Shown here piece by piece: positions 1-6,670 of a stretch of DNA of 64,000 nt. A program made the translations under genes and the position numbers. The DNA lies in assembly GCA_050013875.1 (NCBI GenBank), contig JBEKEK010000042.1, positions 14,353-78,352 on the forward strand. Direction: 5' to 3'. Each line of letters begins with the position of its first letter. Within the stretch, counting starts at the first letter, position 1. Origin of the DNA: Trebonia sp050013875. GTDB lineage: Bacteria > Actinomycetota > Actinomycetes > Streptosporangiales > Streptosporangiaceae. The notes below the pieces were generated by a model, which was not told where the DNA came from, did not search any database, and worked only from the letters and a program-made list of their open reading frames with translations.

Positions 1-18
1 TCCGTCGCGTGGTCTCGA

Positions 19-630
19 ATGTCTTGCATGAACCTGCCACCGACAGGATCGCCGGGCCGGCAGCCTGCTGATCCTGGCCATGCTGAGGGGCATGGCCAAG
101 ATCTTCCGGAGCTGCTGGCCAAAGTGGCGCGCGGTGATCATGCGGCCTTCGAGGCCGTGTACGACCAGCTGGCCGCGCCGGTGTACGGGGTGGTGCGCAA
201 GGTGCTGCGGGATCCGGCCCAGTCTGAGGAGGTAGCGCAGGAAGTCATGCTAGACGTGTGGCGGTCCGCTTCCCGGTTCGACTCCGCCAAGGGGAGCGCG
301 GCCGCCTGGGTGATGACCATCGCGCACCGGCGGGCCGTGGACCGCGTCCGGTCCGAGAACGCCTCTACCGCCCGCGAGCAGAAGCTGGCGGTCGACCAGG
401 CCAGCCGGGACGACGTCTTCGAACTGGTGGACTCGGCGCTCGACCGGCAGCGGGTGCGGCGTTGCCTGGGGAGCCTGACCACGCTGCAGGCCGAAGCGAT
501 CAAGCTCGCGTACTACCAGGGATACACCTATCCCGAGGTCGCTGGTGTGCTTGGAGTCGCGCTTGGCACGGTCAAGACCCGCATCCGCGACGGCCTCATC
601 CGGATGCGCGATTGCATGGGGGTCACCTGA
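19..630 (+). CDS. sigK: ECF sigma factor, SigK-like
   Basis: Alternative RNA polymerase sigma factor of the ECF class that redirects transcription to a small regulon. The 203-residue protein has region 2 (about residues 32-100, with a DPAQSEEVAQEV-like stretch and a WVMTIAHRRAVDRVR core-binding and -10 helix) and a region 4 helix-turn-helix at the C-terminus (GYTYPEVAGVLGVALGTVKT). A second ATG lies 9 bases downstream and neither has a clear Shine-Dalgarno. The stop overlaps the start of an RskA-type anti-sigma factor by one base, the usual sigK-rskA arrangement. A CGAAT stretch at 16-20 may be part of an autoregulated promoter, but the window begins too close to judge. SigK assignment rests on the partner and general similarity. 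Confidence 0.88.
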   Translation: MSCMNLPPTGSPGRQPADPGHAEGHGQDLPELLAKVARGDHAAFEAVYDQLAAPVYGVVRKVLRDPAQSEEVAQEVMLDVWRSASRFDSAKGSAAAWVMTIAHRRAVDRVRSENASTAREQKLAVDQASRDDVFELVDSALDRQRVRRCLGSLTTLQAEAIKLAYYQGYTYPEVAGVLGVALGTVKTRIRDGLIRMRDCMGVT

Positions 631-1385
631 TGAGCGTCCAGAGCCACGAGCTCCACCTGCTGACCGGTGCTTATGCGGTCGACGCACTGACGGGTGACGA
701 ACTGGCGGAATTCGAGAAGCATCTGCAGCGGTGCGCGTCCTGCACCGAGGAGGTCCGGGGGCTGCAGGAGACCGCGGCCAGGCTCGGCATGACCACCGCC
801 ATCGAGCCGCCGTCATGGATGCGCCAGCAGGTGCTGGCAGCAGCGGGCCGCACCCGGCAGCTTCCCCCGTCCGGCGGCAGGCTGCTCGACCGGCGCACGG
901 CACGGCGGGCGACGCGCCTGGGCCGCTCGCTGCCACGGTCAGTCGCCGCGGTCACCATGGCGGCCGCCATCGTCGTCCTGGCCGTCCTCCAGGTGAACAC
1001 CCGCGATCAGCTGCAGCAGACGCAGCAGGGCAACCGCGAGGTGGCCGCGATTCTGGCCGCACCCGGCGCCCGTATCGAAACGAGCTCCACCACCTTGGGC
1101 GGGTCGATGACGGCGGTTATCTCCCCGCGTGACCGCGAGGCGGTCATCACCACCGCCGACATGCCCGCTCCGGCCGATGCCAGGGTCTACCAGCTCTGGG
1201 TGATCAGCGCGTCCGGCGCGCGCTCAGCCGGGCTGCTGCCCGGGAGTAACAGCGGCGGTGTTACCTCCCCCGTCCTTGCCTCCGGCGTCCAGTCCGGCGA
1301 CCGGCTGGGCATCACCGTCGAGCCCGCGGGCGGCACCAAGCAGCCCACCACCACCCCGATCGTGCTGCTGGCCGCGAACACCTAG
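630..1385 (+). CDS. rskA: Anti-sigma-K factor RskA family
   Basis: Membrane anti-sigma factor that holds the upstream SigK-like factor inactive until proteolysed. The ATG overlaps the sigma-factor stop (TGATG), so the two are translationally coupled; it gives 251 residues, the family's usual size. The cytoplasmic N-terminus carries a zinc-anti-sigma motif, His31-x3-Cys35-x2-Cys38. One hydrophobic segment at about residues 105-123 is the membrane anchor, followed by an extracytoplasmic RskA domain with the typical YQLWVI and GITVEPAGGT stretches. In mycobacteria the partner pair controls fasciclin-type surface antigens; a fasciclin lipoprotein gene lies about 10 kb downstream here. Confidence 0.88.
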   Translation: MSVQSHELHLLTGAYAVDALTGDELAEFEKHLQRCASCTEEVRGLQETAARLGMTTAIEPPSWMRQQVLAAAGRTRQLPPSGGRLLDRRTARRATRLGRSLPRSVAAVTMAAAIVVLAVLQVNTRDQLQQTQQGNREVAAILAAPGARIETSSTTLGGSMTAVISPRDREAVITTADMPAPADARVYQLWVISASGARSAGLLPGSNSGGVTSPVLASGVQSGDRLGITVEPAGGTKQPTTTPIVLLAANT

Positions 1386-1413
1386 CTCGCCTGATGTCGG
1401 GCAGAATGGAATC

Positions 1414-2430
1414 ATGGCAGGTTCCAGCGGTTCAGCCGCACTACCCGTCATCGACGTTGGGCCGCTGGTCAACGGTGCCCCAGCAGCGGCGACGGCAGCG
1501 GCGAAAACCGCGGTGGCGGAGCAGATCCAGGCGGCCTGCCGTGAGCGCGGCTTCTTCTACGTGACGGGCCATGGCGTGCCAGCCGGGCTGTTTGACGAGC
1601 TGGCCGACGCGAGCGCTGAGTTCTTCGCGCTGCCGGCCGCGGACAAGCTGGAGATCGCCATGCCACGCGGCGGCCGGGCCTGGCGGGGCTTCTTCCCGGT
1701 GGGCGCCGAGCTCACCTCCGGGCAGCCCGACCTGAAGGAAGGGCTCTATTTCGGCACCGAGCTGCCCGACGATGATCCACGAGTGCTGTCCGGGCTCCCG
1801 CTGCACGGCCGCAACCTGTTCCCGCGTCAGGTCCCCGGGCTGCGCCCACTGGTGCTGGCTTATCTCGACGCCCTGACCAGGGTGGGCCAGGCCGTGCTGG
1901 CCGGGGTGGCGCTGAGCCTCGGCCTGGACGCCGGGTACTTCGCCGACGGGTACACGGCGGACCCGACCATCTTGTTCCGGATCTTCCACTATCCTCCGCC
2001 GCCGCCGCGGTCCGGCGGCTGGGGAGTGGGTGAGCACACCGACTACGGCCTGGTGACCCTGCTCGCCCAGGATGACAGCGGTGGCCTGCAGGTCGCCGCG
2101 CCCCAGGGCTGGATCGATGCCCCGCCCATCCCCGGCACCCTGGTCTGCAACATCGGCGACATGCTCGACCGGCTGACCGGCGGCTGGTACCGCTCAACGC
2201 CGCACCGGGTCCGCAACCTCAGCGGCCACGGCCGTCTCTCCTTCCCTTTCTTCCTTGATCCGGGCTTCACCGCCGAAGTGCCGCCGCTTCCTGACCGCGC
2301 CGCTGCCGGAGACGACGGCAGGCGGTGGGACGGCCAGGACCTGCGCGCCTTCACCGGCAGCTACGGCGACTACCTCCTCGCGAAGGTCTCCAAAGTCTTC
2401 CCGCAGCTCCGCGGCGACGTGCTGGGGTAA
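1414..2430 (+). CDS. 2-oxoglutarate/Fe(II) dioxygenase, isopenicillin-N-synthase family
   Basis: Non-haem iron oxygenase of 338 residues with an N-terminal DIOX_N region (LPVIDVGPL, then ERGFFYVTGHGVP) and a C-terminal double-stranded beta helix. The iron triad is visible as H-x-D in GEHTDYG and the distal His in STPHRVRN; RLSFPFF supplies the R-x-S that binds the 2-oxoglutarate carboxylate. The substrate cannot be told from sequence; flavanone-type, gibberellin-type and isopenicillin-type enzymes all share this fold. The ATG at 1414 is chosen because the family N-terminus starts there and a -10-like CAGAAT (1402-1407) ends 6 bases before it, suggesting a leaderless message. Upstream extension would run through the rskA reading region. 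Confidence 0.85.
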   Translation: MAGSSGSAALPVIDVGPLVNGAPAAATAAAKTAVAEQIQAACRERGFFYVTGHGVPAGLFDELADASAEFFALPAADKLEIAMPRGGRAWRGFFPVGAELTSGQPDLKEGLYFGTELPDDDPRVLSGLPLHGRNLFPRQVPGLRPLVLAYLDALTRVGQAVLAGVALSLGLDAGYFADGYTADPTILFRIFHYPPPPPRSGGWGVGEHTDYGLVTLLAQDDSGGLQVAAPQGWIDAPPIPGTLVCNIGDMLDRLTGGWYRSTPHRVRNLSGHGRLSFPFFLDPGFTAEVPPLPDRAAAGDDGRRWDGQDLRAFTGSYGDYLLAKVSKVFPQLRGDVLG

Positions 2431-2508
2431 GCGGGCCGCGATAGACAGGTTGCGGTAGACCTGAGCCAGACCATGACGCCAATGACTACGAACAAAGAGA
2501 AGAGCCGC

Positions 2509-3438
2509 ATGGGGACCACCACTGTCGTCGAGTCGGCCCGCCGCGCGCTGGGGCCGGTCGGGATTTTCCTGCCGTTCTCGCGCACCAGCGCACCGTCGGC
2601 CGACCAGCAGCGCGAGGCGGTTCGCCGCCTGGAGCGGGCCGGGTACCGCGCCACCTGGACCAACGAGGCGGTTGGGGGCAAGGACGCCCTGGTGCAGCTG
2701 GCCGTGCTGCTGGCGGCGACCGAGCGGATGGTGTTCGGCACGAGCATCGCCAACATCTGGGCCAGGGCGCCGCAGACCGCGCACGGCGCGGCCGCGCTGC
2801 TGGCCCAGGCTTATCCGGACCGGTTCGTGCTCGGGCTTGGCGTCGGTTACCCGCATCAGGCGGCCAGCGTCGGCCGGGAATTCGGCAGCCCGGTGGGCAC
2901 GATGCGCGACTACCTGGACCAGATGGGCGCCCCGACCCAGCTGCCGGCCCCCGATGTGGCCTATCCGAAGATCATCGGCGCGAACGGCCCGAAGATGCTC
3001 GCGCTGTCCGGCGAGATCGCTGACGGGGCCATGCCCGCCCTGGTGCCGCCCGAGTTCACCGCCCAGGCCCGGCAGCTGCTCGGCCCGGACAAGCTGCTGG
3101 TGGTCGGGCTGGCCGTCGCCGCCGACGCCGACCCGGAGCGGGCGAAGGCGACGGCACGGCAGACGGTTGCCGGCCGGCTCGGCGCGCCCGGCACCTACGC
3201 GGCCACCATGGCGCGGCTGGGCTACTCGGAGCAGGAGATCGCCGAGGTGAGCGACCGGCTGCTTGACGCGACGGTCGGGTACGGCGGCGCGGCGGCGATC
3301 GCGGCCAAGGTGCGCGAGCACCTGGCGGCCGGCGCGGACCACGTGATGGTCATGCCAACCGCCGACTTCGCTGTCGGCGTTGACCAACTTGAGCAGCTCG
3401 CCCCGGTGCTGGCCGGGCTGACCAACGAGTTGGCTTAG
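2509..3438 (+). CDS. F420-dependent LLM-class oxidoreductase
   Basis: Luciferase-like TIM-barrel oxidoreductase of about 309 residues, resembling the actinobacterial F420-dependent subgroup. Visible family stretches are GPVGIFLPF near the N-terminus, GTSIANIWARAPQTAHGAAALL, and the barrel strand FVLGLGVGYPHQ. Such enzymes transfer hydride between F420 and a small organic substrate; which one is unknown here. The start at 2509 follows an AGAGAAGAG purine stretch; an ATG at 2473 would add 12 residues. It lies 78 bases after the dioxygenase and on the same strand, so they may be co-transcribed. Confidence 0.82.
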   Translation: MGTTTVVESARRALGPVGIFLPFSRTSAPSADQQREAVRRLERAGYRATWTNEAVGGKDALVQLAVLLAATERMVFGTSIANIWARAPQTAHGAAALLAQAYPDRFVLGLGVGYPHQAASVGREFGSPVGTMRDYLDQMGAPTQLPAPDVAYPKIIGANGPKMLALSGEIADGAMPALVPPEFTAQARQLLGPDKLLVVGLAVAADADPERAKATARQTVAGRLGAPGTYAATMARLGYSEQEIAEVSDRLLDATVGYGGAAAIAAKVREHLAAGADHVMVMPTADFAVGVDQLEQLAPVLAGLTNELA

Positions 3439-3505
3439 TCCTTGGCTCTCGGCACGCTCCCAACCTGGGCGCACGCGCCCGCTCGCTGTGCGTAGGCTGA
3501 GCGGC

Positions 3506-4834
3506 GTGAGTACGCCCGCGCTTCAGCAACCACAGTGGCCCGACGCCGACCGTCTGCAGGCGGTGGTGCGCGGCCTTGAGAGTCTGCCGCCGCTGGTGCT
3601 GGCCGCCGAGTGCGACCAGCTGAAGGACCGGCTGGCCTCGGTCGCGCGCGGTGAGGCGTTCTTGCTGCAGGGCGGTGATTGCGCGGAGACGTTCGCCGGG
3701 ACGACCGCCGACAGTGTCCGGGCCAAGTTCCAGACGCTGCTGCAGATGGCCGTCGTGCTGACCTACGCGGCCAGCGTGCCGGTGGTGAAGGTCGGCCGGA
3801 TGGCAGGCCAGTTCGGCAAGCCGCGGTCAGCGGCCACCGAGGTGCGGGACGGGGTGGAGCTCCCGGTCTACCGGGGGGACGCGGTCAACGGGATCGAGTT
3901 CACCCCCGCCGCCAGGACGCCTGATCCCGGCCGGCTGCTTGAGGCGTACCACTGCGCGTCGGCCACGCTGAACCTATGCCGGTCGCTGGCCAGCGGCGGC
4001 TATGCCGACCTGCGCCAGGTGCACGCCTGGAACCAGGACTTTGTGGCCGGCAGCCCGGCCGGTCAGCGCTACGAGCAGCTGGCGGACGAGATCGACCGGG
4101 CGATCTCGTTCATGCACGCGTGCGGGTCCGACCCCCGGGAATTCCGCGCGGTAGAGATCTACTCCAGCCATGAGGCCCTGCTGCTCGACTATGAGCGGGC
4201 CCTGACCAGGACCGACGCGCGGACCGGGGACACCTACGACCTCTCTGCCCACCTGCTCTGGATCGGCGAGCGCACCCGCGATCCGCGCGGCGCGCACGTC
4301 GAGTTCGCCCGCCAGCTCCGCAACCCCATCGCCGTAAAGATCGGCCCGGACGCCGCCGCGCAGGACGTGCTCGAGCTGATCGAGGCGCTCGACCCGGACC
4401 AGGAGCCTGGCCGGCTCACCCTGACCACCCGGATGGGGGCGGGGCGTATCCGCCAGGCGCTGCCACCGCTGGTCGAGAAGGTGGCCGCCAGCCGCGCCCC
4501 GGTCGTCTGGGTATGCGACCCGATGCACGGCAACACGGTGGAAGCGGCCAGTGGCCAGAAGACCAGGAACTTCGACGACGTGCTGGACGAGGTCGCCGGA
4601 TTCTTCGAGGTGCACCGCGCCCTCGGCACCTACCCGGGCGGCATCCACATCGAATTCACCGGCGACGACGTGACCGAGTGCATCGGCGGTGGCCACCGCA
4701 TCGCCGAGAGCGACCTGGGCGACCGCTACGAGACGACCTGTGATCCCCGCCTTAACCGCGGCCAGTCACTGGACCTGGCCTTCCGCGTCGCTGACTTGTA
4801 CCGGAGCCACCTCGAGCCCGACAGTGGCGAATAG
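3506..4834 (+). CDS. aroG: Class II 3-deoxy-7-phosphoheptulonate (DAHP) synthase
   Basis: First enzyme of the shikimate pathway: condenses phosphoenolpyruvate with erythrose 4-phosphate. The 442-residue protein is the plant/actinobacterial class II type. Metal ligands known from the Mycobacterium tuberculosis enzyme are recognisable: Cys in GGDCAE, His in CDPMHGNT, Glu in HIEFTG and Asp in CDPRLN. QGGDCAETF, GRMAGQFGKPRS, HLLWIGERT and TRMGAGR are classic family blocks. The GTG at 3506 fits the family N-terminus and lies 7 bases after TAGGCT (3493-3498), the -10 spacing of a leaderless gene. Could serve primary metabolism or a secondary pathway; there are no other shikimate genes nearby. Confidence 0.95.
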   Translation: MSTPALQQPQWPDADRLQAVVRGLESLPPLVLAAECDQLKDRLASVARGEAFLLQGGDCAETFAGTTADSVRAKFQTLLQMAVVLTYAASVPVVKVGRMAGQFGKPRSAATEVRDGVELPVYRGDAVNGIEFTPAARTPDPGRLLEAYHCASATLNLCRSLASGGYADLRQVHAWNQDFVAGSPAGQRYEQLADEIDRAISFMHACGSDPREFRAVEIYSSHEALLLDYERALTRTDARTGDTYDLSAHLLWIGERTRDPRGAHVEFARQLRNPIAVKIGPDAAAQDVLELIEALDPDQEPGRLTLTTRMGAGRIRQALPPLVEKVAASRAPVVWVCDPMHGNTVEAASGQKTRNFDDVLDEVAGFFEVHRALGTYPGGIHIEFTGDDVTECIGGGHRIAESDLGDRYETTCDPRLNRGQSLDLAFRVADLYRSHLEPDSGE

Positions 4835-4857
4835 GCGTCCGGGCCAGGACCTGACGG

Positions 4858-5244
4858 CTATCGCTGGTCGCGGCGCAGGGGATGGTCGGCGGGGACCTCT
4901 ACGAAGACGATCTTGACGCCGTCGGGGTCTTCTATCCACATCTCGGTCAGCCCCCAGGGCTCTGCAGCCGGCTCGCGGAGAACACGGACGCCCGCCGCGG
5001 CCAGGCGGCTGTGCTCGGCCTGGGCATCGCGGACCTGCAGCCAGATCATGACCGTTGCCCCGGCCGGGCCGGGCCCGTGGCCGGACACCTCGAGCAGTCC
5101 CTGGCCGAGGAAGAACACGACCGACGGATTGTCCGCGGGCCCGAACTCGCGGTAGACCGCCAGCCCAAGCACATCGCGGTAGAACCGCCGGCTCAGGTCG
5201 AGGTCGGCCGGGCGAAGCAAGATACGGCTGCTCAGGATCTCCAC
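4858..5244 (-). CDS. VOC/glyoxalase-fold protein
   Basis: A 128-residue single-gene VOC protein with two beta-alpha-beta-beta-beta modules. The first holds LDLSRRFYRDVLGLAVYREFG, the second ends in WIEDPDGVKIVFVEVP, both hallmarks of glyoxalase/bleomycin-resistance/dioxygenase folds. Metal-ligand positions are not certain, so glyoxalase activity cannot be claimed; small-molecule binding or resistance is equally possible. Convergent with the DAHP synthase gene 23 bases away. It is one of at least three VOC proteins in the window. Confidence 0.8.
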   Translation of the reverse strand: MEILSSRILLRPADLDLSRRFYRDVLGLAVYREFGPADNPSVVFFLGQGLLEVSGHGPGPAGATVMIWLQVRDAQAEHSRLAAAGVRVLREPAAEPWGLTEMWIEDPDGVKIVFVEVPADHPLRRDQR

Positions 5245-5312
5245 AGTGCGATCCTGCCAGTCCCGACGAACTGACGGGCCCGCCGCCAGGCCGGATGTGG
5301 GAAGCTGAGGGC

Positions 5313-5615
5313 GTGAAGGTCGTCTTTGACGCGGAGTTGTGGCTCTGGGACGCCCGGCGTACCGATGCCTGGATCTTCGTCAGCCTGCCGGCCAGCGAGT
5401 CCGAGGAAATCCGCGACCTGACCGGTGGCCCGCGGCGCGGCTTCGGTTCGGTGCGAGTGCGGGCCACGATCGGGACCAGCACCTGGCAGACGTCCATCTT
5501 CCCCAGCAGCCAGGCGGGCTATGTGCTTCCGGTCAAGCGGCCGGTCCGGCTCGCCGAGGACCTCGACGTGGGCGACGTGGCGACGGTCACCGTCGAACTC
5601 ATCGACTTCAGCTAG
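5313..5615 (+). CDS. DUF1905-type small beta protein
   Basis: Predicted 100-residue cytoplasmic protein, GTG start preceded by a GAAGCTGAGGG purine stretch. The pattern AELWLWDA..DAWIFVSLP, then GFGSVRV.A.IG...W.TSIFP, YVLPVKRPVR and a final DVGDVATVTVEL matches the DUF1905 family, small beta-barrel proteins of unknown function that occur alone or fused to YdeI-type domains. No catalytic residues can be proposed. Head-to-head with the VOC gene on the left and convergent with the small gene on the right (overlap of 4 bases at the stops). Confidence 0.75.
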   Translation: MKVVFDAELWLWDARRTDAWIFVSLPASESEEIRDLTGGPRRGFGSVRVRATIGTSTWQTSIFPSSQAGYVLPVKRPVRLAEDLDVGDVATVTVELIDFS

Positions 5616-5800
5616 CGTCGGCCCGCGTGGGTGTTCGGTCCGCCGCCCAATCCGCCCGTGTTCACCACCGGCACCTCGACCACCCGGTCACCAAGCTGGC
5701 GTAGCTTCGCGTTGGCCTGCGCGATGCCAGATGGCTGGTACACCGCCAACGTGATCGTCCCATCGTGGTTCGCGGTGAGCTGCTCTTCGAACTTAGCCAT
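5612..5800 (-). CDS. Small conserved-looking protein, 62 residues
   Basis: Short ORF with an ATG preceded by AGGGGTG and overlapping by 8 bases the end of the sigma-region-4 fragment upstream, so translation is probably coupled. The sequence (ANHDGTITLAVYQPSG, then AKLRQLGDRVVEVPVVNTGG) looks like a folded beta-containing peptide rather than a shadow frame. Function unknown. Its position suggests it originally followed a complete ECF sigma gene. Confidence 0.5.
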   Translation of the reverse strand: MAKFEEQLTANHDGTITLAVYQPSGIAQANAKLRQLGDRVVEVPVVNTGGLGGGPNTHAGRR

Positions 5801-5978
5801 TCCTGTCACCCCTGATCTGATTCGTGGTTGTGGTGCCTGCCGGGGCCGCCGCGGGCCCGGCCTGGCCGGCTTGCCTGCGCAGGCGGGCGCGGGACCGCAT
5901 GAGCCGCATCCGGACGGTGCCCGGTGCCAGCCCGAGCGCGGTCGCCGCCTCTTTCGGGCTAAGCCCGGCGATGTCCAC
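5793..5978 (-). pseudogene. Sigma-70 region 4 fragment (ECF remnant or stand-alone HTH)
   Basis: From a GTG at 5978 this encodes 61 residues that are a sigma factor region 4 helix-turn-helix: LSPKEAATALGLAPGTVRMRLMRSRARLRRQ. The same frame continues upstream for about 28 more sigma-like codons (GLASLPERDRGVVELVDIAG) up to the TAG stop of the adjacent VOC gene at 6061-6063, with no normal start codon there. Regions 2 and the linker are absent. Most simply it is the tail of an ECF sigma gene whose front was replaced by the VOC gene; a stand-alone HTH peptide or read-through product of the TAG cannot be ruled out. Confidence 0.6.
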
Positions 5979-6060
5979 AAGCTCGACTACGCCACGGTCC
6001 CGTTCCGGCAGGGAGGCCAGCCCGCTGACCAGGTCCCGGCCGGCCCGCCGCCAGTCCTGG

Positions 6061-6408
6061 CTACGCGGGGCCGGGCTCTACGCAGAACACGTTGCCCTCG
6101 GGGTCGGCCATCTCGGTGTGGTGCGCATGGCGGCATAGCACGGTGGCGCCCAGCCGTTCGAGCCGCGCCACCTCCTGCTCGACCGCGCCCGGGGCGCGCA
6201 GGTCGAAGTGCAACCGGTTCTTAGCCGTCTTCGGCTCCGGGACCCGGTTGAACCAGATGTTCGGGCCTCCCCAGCCGGCCGCCTCAAGGTAGGCCCGGGC
6301 TTGGCTGGAGTCCTCGTCTACGTCCGACCCGAGGGCGGCGGCCCAGAACCGGGCCAGCGCGAGCGCGTCCGCCGCGTCAAATGACACCGACTTGATAACG
6401 CTAGGCAT
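6061..6408 (-). CDS. VOC/glyoxalase-fold protein
   Basis: 115-residue VOC protein: VIKSVSFDAADALALARFWAAALG at the N-terminus, central NRLHFDLRAPG, and C-terminal MADPEGNVFCVEPG are typical of the glyoxalase-like group in actinomycetes. No substrate can be assigned. The start is preceded by TAGCGT (6415-6420 on the minus strand) ending 6 bases upstream, a leaderless-type promoter. Its stop codon TAG is followed in the same frame by sigma region 4 sequence, an odd junction described as a finding. Confidence 0.8.
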   Translation of the reverse strand: MPSVIKSVSFDAADALALARFWAAALGSDVDEDSSQARAYLEAAGWGGPNIWFNRVPEPKTAKNRLHFDLRAPGAVEQEVARLERLGATVLCRHAHHTEMADPEGNVFCVEPGPA

Positions 6409-6544
6409 GGTCGCACGCTAGCAGTCACCGCCGGGACGGGGCCAGCGGCGGGCCCCGCCGCCCGCCCGGACTGCCACCGCGGGCGGGAAAAAACAAAGGC
6501 ACGGAGATCACACTCCCTGCCACTTCCAACTTATAGCGCACCTG

Positions 6545-6564
6545 GGGGCTTGCGGCAAGGCCCC
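6545..6564 (+). promoter_or_regulatory. Rifamycin-associated element (RAE)
   Basis: GGGGCTTGCGGCAAGGCCCC, an inverted repeat matching the published RAE found upstream of rifamycin-inactivating genes in actinomycetes. It is extended by one G and one C at the edges. It sits 106 bases before the rifampin phosphotransferase start and is the expected control site for rifamycin-inducible expression. Confidence 0.88.
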
Positions 6565-6670
6565 CGTCGTGCCGCATAATCGCAGGCCGGGCCGGAGTGC
6601 AGAGAACGGGGAAGCGAAGGTGGGGGTGCTGTTGTCGACGCATGACTCCCGCGGGAGAGGAAGGAGCGAG

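Noticed and set aside
2194..3474. 426-codon open frame on the minus strand
   Set aside because: Antisense to a clear LLM oxidoreductase; translation is Arg/Gly/His-rich without family motifs, a shadow of codon bias.
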